From NCBI GenBank assembly GCA_934446365.1, contig CAKSDZ010000003.1, positions 1 to 64,000 on the forward strand: 64,000 bases of DNA, given 5' to 3'. Shown one piece after another: positions 15,970 through 25,526 of this stretch; position 1 is the first letter of the stretch, and every line of letters starts with the position of its first letter. A program made the position numbers and the translations under genes. Under the pieces are notes generated by a model. It made no database searches. It was not told where the DNA came from and saw nothing but the letters and a program-made list of their open reading frames with translations. The DNA comes from an uncultured Eubacteriales bacterium (GTDB lineage Bacteria; Bacillota; Clostridia; Oscillospirales; CAG-272).

Positions 15970-17745
15970 ATGAACTTTATTAATTATATTGTCAATACAT
16001 TACGTAGCTCATATAAATTATCTAAAATGTTCATTAAAGATAATAAAAAACTTCTATTAATGGATATACTGCTGGGGTTTAGTCGTGAATGCAAAAGGAT
16101 AATCGGCATCGTATTGCCTACCATGATAATCCAAACTTTTTTTTTGAAACAAAACTTTAATATAATTTTTTTATCTATATTGATTATCTGTGTCGTGACT
16201 ATGTTATTAGGGATTATAATAGAATCGATACAGCGTAATTTATCTAACTATTCAGTCCGTGCAACAAATAGTCTGTACTATACCTTAAATGGGAAGTCTG
16301 CACATTTAGACATGAAGGATTGCGAAGATGAACAGTTAATTGATGATTATTATAAAGCATTTGATAATATATATCAATTTTCGGATGTACATTATAATAT
16401 TTTTTGTGTTTTGATGAGTAAAATACTTTCATTCACCATTATGAGTTATGTGATTGTATCTATTGATTTAGTTCTCTATTTATTGGTGTTAAGTATACAT
16501 ATTACATTAATGCTTATTCGTGCAAAACAAGATAGAATTGATCATGAATTTGAACTAAAGAAATCAGAAAGTACAAAGCGATTAAAATATCTAAAGGAAT
16601 TGATGTACAATTTTGAAGCTGGTCGCGAAATGAGAATTTATGATGCAGGGGATTTTGTTAGTAAAAAGTTATTTGATGAATCATATAGTGTTCATCAAAT
16701 TGATCTCCAAATGCAAAAGGTGGATTTTCGATTTAGTATCTTACGCAGTCTACTTGGAATTGTTCAATTGTCACTTATATATATAATTTCAATAAAAAAA
16801 TATATTATAGGCAAAATTGCTTTAGGAAATTTTGTAATGTATATCAATGCAACGGCCCTTATTTCCGCCTCTATTTCAGATATTACAAATGCCATAAGTT
16901 TCTTGTATAAATCATCAATTGTGTATAAGGATTTTGAAAGATTTTTGAACACTAAAGAATCATTAAGAGAGTCAGGAAACTTACAATCCACGTTTTCTGA
17001 AAAAGATACGCTGATAGAATTCAAGAATGTTTCATTTAAATATCCTAATAAGGAGGAATATGCGCTTAAAAATATTAGTTTTAAGATAAATAAAGGTCAA
17101 TCTGTTTCTATTGTAGGAAATAATGGAGCCGGGAAATCTACATTAATTAAGCTTTTGCTAAGATTATACGATCCCACAGAAGGATGCATTTTATATAAAG
17201 GAGTAGATATAAAAGAATATGACTATGATTTTTATCAATCTATTTTTGCTCCAATATTTCAAGATTATATTATGTATGCATATACCTTGCGTGAAAATTT
17301 AATCTTTAATCACGATAAATATGAAAAAAATATTAATGAGTCGTTATCAAAAACGGGTATGACCGAAAAAATTCAAAGTATTGGACTTGACAGAAATTAT
17401 AGCAGAAGATTTTTCAATGACGGTATAGAATTGTCTGGTGGGGAAGAACAAAGGATTGCAATTGCACGTGCACTTTGTAAAAATACGGAAATTCTAATTT
17501 TAGATGAACCAACAGCAGCCATAGATCCACTTTCGGAAAGTAAACTGTTTAAGGAAATTTTCAATGCCGTAAAAGAAGAAACTGTTATATTTGTTTCTCA
17601 TAGGATGTCTAGTACACGATTTTCTAATAATATTTTGGTTTTTAATAATTCAAAATTGGTTGAAAGTGGCACCCATGAAGAATTATTAAAATATAATGGT
17701 GTTTATGCGGAAATGTATTTGCAGCAATCAAGTTATTATTCATAA
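15970..17745 (+). CDS. Half ABC exporter 2 of the peptide cluster
   Basis: A 591-residue fused permease-ATPase starting MNFINYIVNTLRSSYK, with GGGAG upstream and a 39-bp gap from the first exporter gene. About six membrane helices are followed by an ATPase with Walker A GNNGAGKST (about residue 382), signature LSGGEEQRIAIARAL (about 487), and Walker B ILILDEPTAAIDP (about 508). As with its partner there is no peptidase domain. The two genes probably encode the two halves of one exporter for the modified peptide or its leader-bearing form. Confidence 0.88.
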   Translation: MNFINYIVNTLRSSYKLSKMFIKDNKKLLLMDILLGFSRECKRIIGIVLPTMIIQTFFLKQNFNIIFLSILIICVVTMLLGIIIESIQRNLSNYSVRATNSLYYTLNGKSAHLDMKDCEDEQLIDDYYKAFDNIYQFSDVHYNIFCVLMSKILSFTIMSYVIVSIDLVLYLLVLSIHITLMLIRAKQDRIDHEFELKKSESTKRLKYLKELMYNFEAGREMRIYDAGDFVSKKLFDESYSVHQIDLQMQKVDFRFSILRSLLGIVQLSLIYIISIKKYIIGKIALGNFVMYINATALISASISDITNAISFLYKSSIVYKDFERFLNTKESLRESGNLQSTFSEKDTLIEFKNVSFKYPNKEEYALKNISFKINKGQSVSIVGNNGAGKSTLIKLLLRLYDPTEGCILYKGVDIKEYDYDFYQSIFAPIFQDYIMYAYTLRENLIFNHDKYEKNINESLSKTGMTEKIQSIGLDRNYSRRFFNDGIELSGGEEQRIAIARALCKNTEILILDEPTAAIDPLSESKLFKEIFNAVKEETVIFVSHRMSSTRFSNNILVFNNSKLVESGTHEELLKYNGVYAEMYLQQSSYYS

Positions 17746-17777
17746 ACTATAAGTTAATATATAATAAAGGATTAGTG

Positions 17778-19595
17778 ATGAAATACGATATAGTTATTGT
17801 TGATACAGGGTATAATGATTCTCATCCCAGATTAAAAAACAAAAGCATCACGGGTATAAAAATTTGTAAAAAAGATGTATCTGGATATGAGATTATAACA
17901 TTACCAAAAGATAATGATGATGTGGGACATGGAACAGCGGTAAGTAATATAATTTATACCCATGCGCCCGATGCAAGTATATTGATGGTGAAAATTTTTG
18001 ATAAATTACTATATGCTGATGAAGATTTGCTATATTTTACTTTAAACTATATCTTATCAAGGGTGGATTGCAAACTTATTAATCTTAGCTTGGGAATCCC
18101 AGCATTGAAAGATTATAAAAAAATGTATAATGTTTGTGATAAAATTAATAAAAAAGGAATCGTAATAGTTGCGGCGTTTGATAATGATGGGTCAGTCTCG
18201 TTTCCTGCGGCGTTTGATAATGTCGTTGGAGTTACGAGCAACAATTATTGCTATAAAAATGATGAGTATTTTGTTATAGACAATTCCATTGTTAATGTGG
18301 GGGCTAAAGGAAATATGCAAAAAATTGCTTGGTTAGACAATAAATATTCAATAGGTCAAGGCAATAGTTATGCTTGTGCTCATATATCTGGAATAAGTAT
18401 AAAGCAACTAAATGAAATGTCATCATGTAATTGCCAAAAACTATTGGAAAAATTAAAAGCACATCAGTCTTCGGAAAAAGAAAGTCATAGTTATAAATAT
18501 GACAATTCAATAGTTCCCAAACGCCATATGCATTATAAAAATGTGGCCATATTTCCCTTCAATAAAGAAATGCATTCATTGGTTAGATTTCAGTCCCTAT
18601 TGCCATTTAAAATTGTTGATGTATATGATATAAAATACTCTCCTAACATTGGAGCATCTACTGATTTACTGTTAAACATTGCGACTAAAAACCCTTACAC
18701 AATAAAGAAAATAGATGATATTGATTGGGATGTTATTGATACATTAATTATTGGACATACACATACGTTATTAAATAGTATTATAAAAGATTGTAAATTA
18801 ATGGAGAGTCTTCTGTATAGCGCTCAAGAGCAAAACAAGAATGTTTTTTCCTTTGATAATTTGCCAATTCAATTCAAAAAAAACGAGAAGTTTTTATGTC
18901 CAGATTTACATGATAACTACACTCCTATACCGTATGGAAAATTATATCGTCAGACCAAACCAGTATTGGCTGTCTTTGGAACCAGTTCAAAGCAAGGGAA
19001 GTTTACATTGCAATTATTACTCCGTGAAAAATTAATGAAAAAGGGATATTTGGTAGGTCAATTAGGAACCGAGCCATCCAGTCTGTTGTTTGGTATGGAC
19101 GAATGTTTTCATTTTGGTTATGATTCAGAAATGCAGTTATCACGATTTTCCGCCATAGCTTTTTTAAATAATGCTTTATATACAATATCTCAAAAAAATG
19201 TTGATTTAATTATTACTGGGTGTCAATCGGAATCAATTTTAACTGATGAAGGAAATTTGTTTAATTATCCAATTCCACAAATTGAATTCCTTTTAGGAGT
19301 TCTTCCTGACGCTATTGTTTTGGTCATTAATCCTTTTGATGAGCTTCAAACGATAAAAAGAACCATATCTTTTTTAGAATCGTGTGTTGAATGTAAAGTG
19401 ATTGCAGTAGTTATGTTTCCTATGACCCATAACATTGAAAACCCATTTGGTCCTAAAGTGCATATATTCGATAGTGAATTTGAACAATTATCCACTAGTA
19501 TTAATCAAATATGCGAAGTGCCAGTATTTCTTTTGGACAATAATTTACATATGGATTTTTTAATCAGCTTGATTGAAGAATATTTCTCGAATTAA
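17778..19595 (+). CDS. Subtilisin-like protease fused to a P-loop (DUF1611-like) domain
   Basis: A 605-residue protein with AAAGG upstream. Residues 1-~215 are an S8 peptidase without signal peptide or propeptide: catalytic Asp9 (IVIVDTGYN), His51 (GHGTAVS), oxyanion Asn136, Ser197 (GNSYACAHISG). After a linker, residues ~255-605 form a second domain with Walker A GTSSKQGKFT (401-410), resembling the C-terminal DUF1611 nucleotide-binding fold. Clostridial CcpM clusters encode a maturation protein of the TIGR04066 family, and the second half may correspond to it. The likely job is cytoplasmic leader removal or quality control of the precursor, possibly NTP-dependent. That is inference. Confidence 0.82.
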   Translation: MKYDIVIVDTGYNDSHPRLKNKSITGIKICKKDVSGYEIITLPKDNDDVGHGTAVSNIIYTHAPDASILMVKIFDKLLYADEDLLYFTLNYILSRVDCKLINLSLGIPALKDYKKMYNVCDKINKKGIVIVAAFDNDGSVSFPAAFDNVVGVTSNNYCYKNDEYFVIDNSIVNVGAKGNMQKIAWLDNKYSIGQGNSYACAHISGISIKQLNEMSSCNCQKLLEKLKAHQSSEKESHSYKYDNSIVPKRHMHYKNVAIFPFNKEMHSLVRFQSLLPFKIVDVYDIKYSPNIGASTDLLLNIATKNPYTIKKIDDIDWDVIDTLIIGHTHTLLNSIIKDCKLMESLLYSAQEQNKNVFSFDNLPIQFKKNEKFLCPDLHDNYTPIPYGKLYRQTKPVLAVFGTSSKQGKFTLQLLLREKLMKKGYLVGQLGTEPSSLLFGMDECFHFGYDSEMQLSRFSAIAFLNNALYTISQKNVDLIITGCQSESILTDEGNLFNYPIPQIEFLLGVLPDAIVLVINPFDELQTIKRTISFLESCVECKVIAVVMFPMTHNIENPFGPKVHIFDSEFEQLSTSINQICEVPVFLLDNNLHMDFLISLIEEYFSN

Positions 19596-19706
19596 ATGTT
19601 TTGTTGAACTGATGATTATAAGAACAAGAATTAGATTTATTTAATTGCAGACCACAGTTTTAGCTTATAAGAATACTGCAATATTTACTTCTATTTTTTG
19701 TTCTTA

Positions 19707-19946
19707 TGCGGGTATAAGGAGTTTCTTTGTAAATTACCTAACAATAAATACAAAAATATTTTTCTGGAAAATGAGACGCCGATTTTTCCGGAGGCAATAA
19801 CAGCAGAATTGCTTAATCATGGAATTATTGTAAACTAAAATATTGATGAGAATCAAAGACTTTTTGAACAATTTGCTGAAAAGGTATGTATTATTGATCA
19901 AAAACTCTTTCGCCACATCCAAAAGAAATGTATAGATACAATTTGA
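19707..19946 (+). pseudogene. Remnant coding region of unknown family
   Basis: The 330 bp between the protease and the BtrH-like genes have no intact gene. One frame reads as protein-like sequence (CGYKEFLCKLPNNKYKN, then PIFPEAITAELLNHG), is broken by TAA at 19836, and continues in the same frame (NIDENQRLFEQFAEKVCIID) to a stop at 19946. There is no ribosome binding site. It might be the decayed N-terminus of a peptide maturase of the second cluster, but I do not recognise it firmly. Confidence 0.4.
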
Positions 19947-20563
19947 TCATTGAAAGAGATTGGAGGATCTCCTATGAACTTCCTCTCGCAGAACCGAAAA
20001 TGAATTCTTTTCTGCTGACGGCGTTGCCTGAGGCGGTGATTCGGCGTGACCGATGGTTGCTTCCGTGGCTGTACGAAAATTTTATCAACATCTACAGTCT
20101 TCCGAACGGGATTCTGATGTACACCGGACTCTTCCTGCGTTCCACATTGGCACGGGAAAAGTCGCTTTTTCACTATGCGATTCCGCAGAACACAAAAGAT
20201 CCCATTGAATTTTCCGTGGCGGATTTTTGTCGGAAACAAATCATGGAAGCCGGAAACTACATCTATGTCTTTTTGGATGAATCCAAGCTGAGTGCCATGC
20301 CGTCCTACGGGCGTGGCTCCCACATTCACGACTCTCTCCTGTACGGGTACGATGCCGACCGCAATGGATTTTTTTCGATCGCGCAGGTTGACTATTACAA
20401 ACAGGAGGTCTTCTATTCTGCCGAGGAATTGGAGGAGGCTTACCGTTCGGGATATTCCGGTTCAGCAGAAAGAGGGCAACTGCTCGCTTTCTGCTGGTCT
20501 ATGTGCTCAGCTCGGCATGACATGTTAATACTATTGGTTTTAAAAATTGTTTTTAAAGATTAA
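19928..20563 (+). pseudogene. Damaged BtrH-N-like protein (paralogue of the next gene)
   Basis: The frame gives about 211 residues. LPLAEPKMNSFLLTALPEA...ENFINIY aligns with LPVSKPYITHTPVIANMLS...NHFVNIF of the following 333-residue protein, and GSHIHDSLLYGYDADRNG aligns with EHYWAHNLFIYGYDDELQ. The best ribosome binding site (GGAGG, 19962-19966) serves an ATG at 19974 that is one base out of this frame, and it reads only nine codons. The C-terminal ~130 residues of the paralogue are missing and the end looks shifted. I read it as a frameshifted, truncated copy. Starts at 19928 or 20000 would still give a shorter protein. Confidence 0.6.
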
Positions 20564-20575
20564 GGAGAGAGCAAG

Positions 20576-21577
20576 ATGGGACAATGCGTTTTACCAGTTT
20601 CAAAGCCTTATATTACACATACACCGGTTATTGCAAATATGCTCTCCATTTTACAAACTAATCCAAATACAGAGTCGTGGATTGCAAACCACTTCGTAAA
20701 TATATTCATAAACAAGGATAGGATTTTTGATAATTTTTATGATCGGAACATGTTCTTTTACGGATGTCCATGGTTGCAGGTCAATCAAATACGCAGAGAA
20801 GTTGTCCTCAGAATATGTCCGAGAATCATCGATTATGTAAAAGCACTGTTGGATGAGGGGTTTTATGTTTATGCTACCGGTAATACCGAGCATATTCCGG
20901 CATATCACAGCGAACATTATTGGGCTCATAATCTGTTTATATATGGGTATGACGATGAATTGCAATTGTTTTATATTTCGGACTTTTTTGTTAACGGAAA
21001 GTATGAAAGAGCAACATGTAGTTATGACGAATTGGAAATGGCATTGCAAACATCAAATATGAACCGTCATTTCGTAAACCTTATATATGGAATAAAACTC
21101 AAAGAAATTGACTATGTGTTTGAGCTTGACTGGCTCAATGAAATGCTGAATGAGCATCTGAACTCTGAAAATTTATTCTGTAAATATCGAACAAGACAGG
21201 ATGAGGAATATTACAGCAACAAAGAAGGAAACAAATATTACCATTTTAGTTTTTCGGAAATTGAAACCAAGTATTATTTCGGTATTTCGTATTACGATAA
21301 AATAACGGAGATGATTCTTGATAATTCGCCGAAATTGAGGCGCCCGTTAGATCTTATTTGCGAACATAAAGTAATGATGAATAAACGAGTTGAATTTTTG
21401 TATCAAAACGGGTATTTAGATGGCGAAGACTACCTTTCACTATCCGAAGAATGTAAAAGATTGTCAGACAAAACGATTGTTTTAAGAAACTTATGGATTA
21501 AATACCGTATGATAGCCCCACAAATGCGAAAACATTTGTGTGTATCGAAATTATGGAAAAACGAGAAAAAAGCATAG
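20576..21577 (+). CDS. BtrH-N-terminal-domain-like protein
   Basis: A 333-residue soluble protein with AGGAGAG at good distance from its ATG. The N-terminal ~165 residues resemble the BtrH N-terminal domain (papain-like fold, as in butirosin BtrH): PVSKPYITHTP at the start, a central His in EHYWAHNLFIYGYDDE, and YDELEMAL at the end. A C-terminal helical region of ~160 residues follows. I see no conserved cysteine shared with the damaged paralogue, so catalysis is doubtful. Such proteins occur beside ABC exporters in Firmicutes biosynthetic clusters. The role here is unknown. Confidence 0.62.
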   Translation: MGQCVLPVSKPYITHTPVIANMLSILQTNPNTESWIANHFVNIFINKDRIFDNFYDRNMFFYGCPWLQVNQIRREVVLRICPRIIDYVKALLDEGFYVYATGNTEHIPAYHSEHYWAHNLFIYGYDDELQLFYISDFFVNGKYERATCSYDELEMALQTSNMNRHFVNLIYGIKLKEIDYVFELDWLNEMLNEHLNSENLFCKYRTRQDEEYYSNKEGNKYYHFSFSEIETKYYFGISYYDKITEMILDNSPKLRRPLDLICEHKVMMNKRVEFLYQNGYLDGEDYLSLSEECKRLSDKTIVLRNLWIKYRMIAPQMRKHLCVSKLWKNEKKA

Positions 21578-21633
21578 ATTTTATTATTAATTTATAGTAT
21601 AATAGAATAAATTTGAATTTAAGGGAGCATGCC

Positions 21634-23440
21634 ATGAATATCAAGCAAAAAACAAAAAATTTAGTCAGCTATTTTCGTCGAGCATGGGCAACATCAAAAA
21701 CCTATTTATTCGTAAATCTGATTAGAAATATATTCACGGCAGCTATATCGCTTATCAATATTGTGGGACTTGGCACTGTCGTCGATGCCCTCACCTCCGG
21801 TAAATCTAAGGAAGACGTATTGCAGGTTATACTTGTGTATCTTTCCGTCAATCTTTTGATTACATTGATAAATCAGGCTTTGCTTTTGTGGGAAAACAGT
21901 GCAATGCGGAAAGCAAGTAATGTTTTGCCAGTATGGATATATGCACGACTGTCTTGACGTTGATTATCATTACGTTCAGGACCGAAAAATACTGAATTTA
22001 AAAAGAAAATCGATGAATTCACAGCCCGTCTTTTCGTTAAGTATTTACGGAGAATGTTTTAACTATATTATACAGGCAATAGGTGTTATATCAATATTTG
22101 CATTATTGAGTCCAATTTTTGTCGGGATAATTTTGGTTTTGTCGGCGGCACTGATCTGGCTTACAATATATACACAAAAATGTGATTTCGATTTCAATAA
22201 TGATAAAGTAGAAGACGACAGAAAGCTTACATATCTTTATGAAGTAATGACCAAATACAAATTTGCAAAGGAAATCCGCATTAATAATGCAGGGGCTTAT
22301 ATAGAGAATAAATACAAAGATACATTCATGATACAAATCCGGAAGTTAAAGCAGCTTCTTAAAAAGAAATTGGGCGTAAATTTATTAAGTGTACTTTTCT
22401 CAGCCATTCAAGCAGCAATCATGTATCTGTATTTCACATATCAGGTATTTTCGTCACAGATCAGTATTGCGCAGTATACGGTAATGCTTGCATCAACAAC
22501 TCTTTTCACATCCGTGTTGCTTGGTATTTTCAAAGACATAGGTATGATCAATAACAGCTTGAAAGCGGCGGATTTTTATCGTGAATATGAAGAAACATTA
22601 AAAAATAACAGTGTATTAAGTGACAGCAACCGGTTAAGTGAAATTGATCTCGACTTTTCAACAGCTTCTTTTAAATTTGAAAATGTATCATTTTGTTATC
22701 CGGGAGCATCGGATTTTACTTAAAAAAATATTAATCTTGAAATTCCGGCAAGTAAAAAACTTGGAATTGTCGGGCTCAACGGTTCGGGGAAGACGACTCT
22801 CATCAAACTCATGCTTCGTCTTTATACTCCAACGGAGGGACAAATTACATTGGGCGGCGTAAATATTGCAGAAATTCCATACCGGCAATACGCAAAGCAT
22901 ATAGGCGTGGTTTTGCAGGACTTTTCACTGTTTTCATACAGCTTTAAGGAAAACATTGTATTTGGCGGCGCTTATCATCCACGCAGGATGATTGAATGTA
23001 TTGAAAAAAGCGGACTTTCAGATAAAATAAAAAAATTACCGAAAGGTATTGAGACCTCCATATACCGGGATTTAGATGACAATGGTGTCGAATTTTCGGG
23101 CGGGGAAGGACAAAAGCTGGCAATGGCAAGAGCAATTTATAAAGATGCAGATATGTTAATTCTGGATGAACCGTCAAGCGCACTTGATGCAATTGCCGAA
23201 TATGAATTGTTTTCTCGCCTTAATGAAATATCTGAAAATAAAACAACAGTGTTTATATCACATCGTTTATCGTCCACTTTGTTTTGTGATCATATTGTGG
23301 TATTGAACGATGGAATGATAATTGAACAGGGTAATCACAGTTCGCTGATGCAGAAAAATGGATTTTATGCAAATTTGTATCATTCACAAGCAAAGTATTA
23401 CGAAGAAAACGGGGTGATATACAATGAAATTAAAGGCTAA
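21634..23440 (+). pseudogene. Half ABC transporter broken by a frameshift and a stop
   Basis: The start MNIKQKTKNL has GGGAG upstream. The coding frame shifts by one base near 21930-21945 (in a GTTTTG run): the first frame ends in ARLS, while the second continues with YGYMHDCLDVDYHYV. A TAA at 22721 then replaces what should be Leu in DFT(L)KNINLEI, and the same frame continues with the ATPase: Walker A GLNGSGKTT, signature FSGGEGQKLAMARAI, Walker B LILDEPSSALD. Corrected, it would be a ~600-residue half transporter and partner of the next gene. Recent pseudogenisation and sequencing error are both possible. Confidence 0.75.
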
Positions 23441-25178
23441 GCTCGTCAACTCAATTAACATATTCAGAATAATCGGAAAATACGAGCCGCTTTATCTTGT
23501 TTTTGTGGTGCCAAGTATTCTTATTTCATCTCTGCTGACGATTTTATATGTATATTTCCCGAAGCTTTTTATTGAACAGCTTACAAACGGAAATACATAT
23601 AGAGAGATTGCAAAGCTCATCCTAATATATATCGGCATATTATTGATTTTGAACGGATTCAAGGCGTTTCTCTCTAATAAGATCACTTTTTGCGTTGATC
23701 ATTTTTCCAAAAAGCTGCAATTGGCGACAGGAAGTATTACAATGTCAATGCCGCTCGCCGATATGGAGGGAGCAAATTTCAGCGACAAGCTGGCAATGGC
23801 AAATAATGTCGTTCAGGTCACGAATGCAGCCGGTCTTTTACAAAACATCATCGCCAATGTAATAACGATAATTGGGCTTGCAGTCATTATTACACGTCTG
23901 GATATTATTTTTGTTTTGCTAGTATGTCTAACACTGCTTGTAAAAATATGTTTTGTATATTTGACGTATCGGCACAATAAAAAACGCCGCAGAGAATATG
24001 CGGCGAATGATCGGATAGGAAGTTATTTAGACAGTACTGCTTATTTCAATCAAGGAGCTGCCAAGGAACTTAGGATCAATAACCTTAAAAATTGGTTTAT
24101 GTCAAAAATCAAGGGTTATCGAACCGAAATGCTGAGGCTGCAATATGGCGATTTTAGACAATATGCCTTATTTGAAAGTATTACCGCCATTATTATGGCA
24201 GCACAGTCCTTTGTGATATTGTCTATGTTGGCCGCGCGGGTAATTGACGGCACCATCGGCATCGCGGATTTCACAATGTATTTTTCCGCTGTGTCTACTT
24301 TGACAGTTACACTCTCTGCGATTGTCGGCTCTATAGGAGAATATAACCGTCAACAGTTATATTTATCTGATTTTGATACGCTTTCGGAAAATCAAGAAAT
24401 AAACAAAGAACATTTTCAAAAAGAAATATCTGACTTTGATATCGTTTTTGAAAACGTATCTTTCGCTTATCCCAATACGAAGAATTTTGTACTTGAAAAT
24501 ATTAATATCCGTATTTCTGCCGGAGAAAAGCTATCGGTTGTAGGAAAAAATGGAGCAGGCAAATCGACTTTTATTAAACTGCTTTGTCGATTTTATCGAC
24601 CTACGTGTGGGAAAATAACGATAGGAGGAGTGGACATTTGGGAGATCGAAAGCGCGCAATATAATAAATTGATTTCGGCCGTATTTCAGGATTATCAAAA
24701 TTTCTCTTTTACAATAAAAGAAAATGTATCTATGGGCCAAAGCGCAGAAAATGTTGATGAAATATTATCTGATATTGGGCTTGATAAACTCATAGAGAAA
24801 TTGCCGGAGGGAACAGACACCTATCTTACCAGGAATTTTAGTTCAACCGGGGTTGAGCTTTCCGGCGGAGAAGGGCAAAAGCTCGCAATCGCAAGAGCTG
24901 TGTACAAAAATTCACCGATTCTAATTTTAGATGAACCGACCGCTGCTTTGGATCCCAAGGCGGAAAGTGAAATTTATGATAGCTTTTTCAAAGTTGCGAA
25001 AGGAAAAACCACCATTTTTATTTCTCATCGTCTTGCTTCTTCGACGGTCGCTGATAAAATAGCGTATTTTGAGAATGGAAGGATCACAGAATATAGTTCG
25101 CATACGGATTTAATGAAGGATCCGAAAGAGTATGCAAAAATGTTCGACTTACAGCGAAAATCTTATGTTGAGAATTAA
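23424..25178 (+). CDS. Half ABC transporter of the second cluster (intact)
   Basis: A 584-residue fused permease-ATPase overlapping the end of the broken partner by 17 bp. About six membrane helices are followed by Walker A GKNGAGKST (about residue 373), signature LSGGEGQKLAIARAV (about 478), and Walker B ILILDEPTAALDP (about 499). With its partner broken it may work as a homodimer or not at all. It has no peptidase domain. The substrate is unknown, but the layout mirrors the exporter pair of the first cluster. Confidence 0.88.
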   Translation: MKLKAKLVNSINIFRIIGKYEPLYLVFVVPSILISSLLTILYVYFPKLFIEQLTNGNTYREIAKLILIYIGILLILNGFKAFLSNKITFCVDHFSKKLQLATGSITMSMPLADMEGANFSDKLAMANNVVQVTNAAGLLQNIIANVITIIGLAVIITRLDIIFVLLVCLTLLVKICFVYLTYRHNKKRRREYAANDRIGSYLDSTAYFNQGAAKELRINNLKNWFMSKIKGYRTEMLRLQYGDFRQYALFESITAIIMAAQSFVILSMLAARVIDGTIGIADFTMYFSAVSTLTVTLSAIVGSIGEYNRQQLYLSDFDTLSENQEINKEHFQKEISDFDIVFENVSFAYPNTKNFVLENINIRISAGEKLSVVGKNGAGKSTFIKLLCRFYRPTCGKITIGGVDIWEIESAQYNKLISAVFQDYQNFSFTIKENVSMGQSAENVDEILSDIGLDKLIEKLPEGTDTYLTRNFSSTGVELSGGEGQKLAIARAVYKNSPILILDEPTAALDPKAESEIYDSFFKVAKGKTTIFISHRLASSTVADKIAYFENGRITEYSSHTDLMKDPKEYAKMFDLQRKSYVEN

Positions 25179-25279
25179 TTGCTTTGCAGCGGTACTCAAT
25201 ATATTTTTGAGGCAGTTCATTCGTGAAAATGTCATTCCGTAAGAATACAAAAAATGCCGGAATATTGCTTCAATTCCAT

Positions 25280-25510
25280 CTCGCACTTTTCTCGCAATTT
25301 TCCGAGAAATGCCCGATAAATTGCGTGAAAGTGTAGATTTTCAGGAGATTTTGAAGACTATCAGGGATTATCAGGGACAATCCCTCAACTTCTTGAAAAA
25401 CTATCGTTCTAATCACCACAGACTCCCCAAAACTCTTGATTTTATTGGGGTTCTCGCACTTTTTCTTGCACTTTGCGAGATGGGCATCTCGCAGTTTTCT
25501 CGCAAATTTC
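25280..25510. repeat. CTCGCA-containing repeats upstream of tRNA-Ser
   Basis: The 348 bp between the ABC gene and the tRNA contain no convincing gene. They hold a 23-bp direct repeat: CTCGCACTTTTCTCGCAATT then TTC at 25280-25302, and CTCGCAGTTTTCTCGCAAAT then TTC at 25488-25510, with two differences. A further CTCGCAC is at 25453, and CTTGCACTTTGCGAG at 25465-25479. Each repeat is itself a tandem of CTCGCA spaced 11 bp. Recombinase arm-binding sites or island-end remnants would look like this. Confidence 0.55.
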
Positions 25511-25526
25511 AAATAATTTTATTTAC

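Noticed and set aside
25280..25510. CTCGCA repeats considered as a CRISPR array
   Set aside because: The units are too short, unevenly spaced and there are no equal-length spacers or cas genes.
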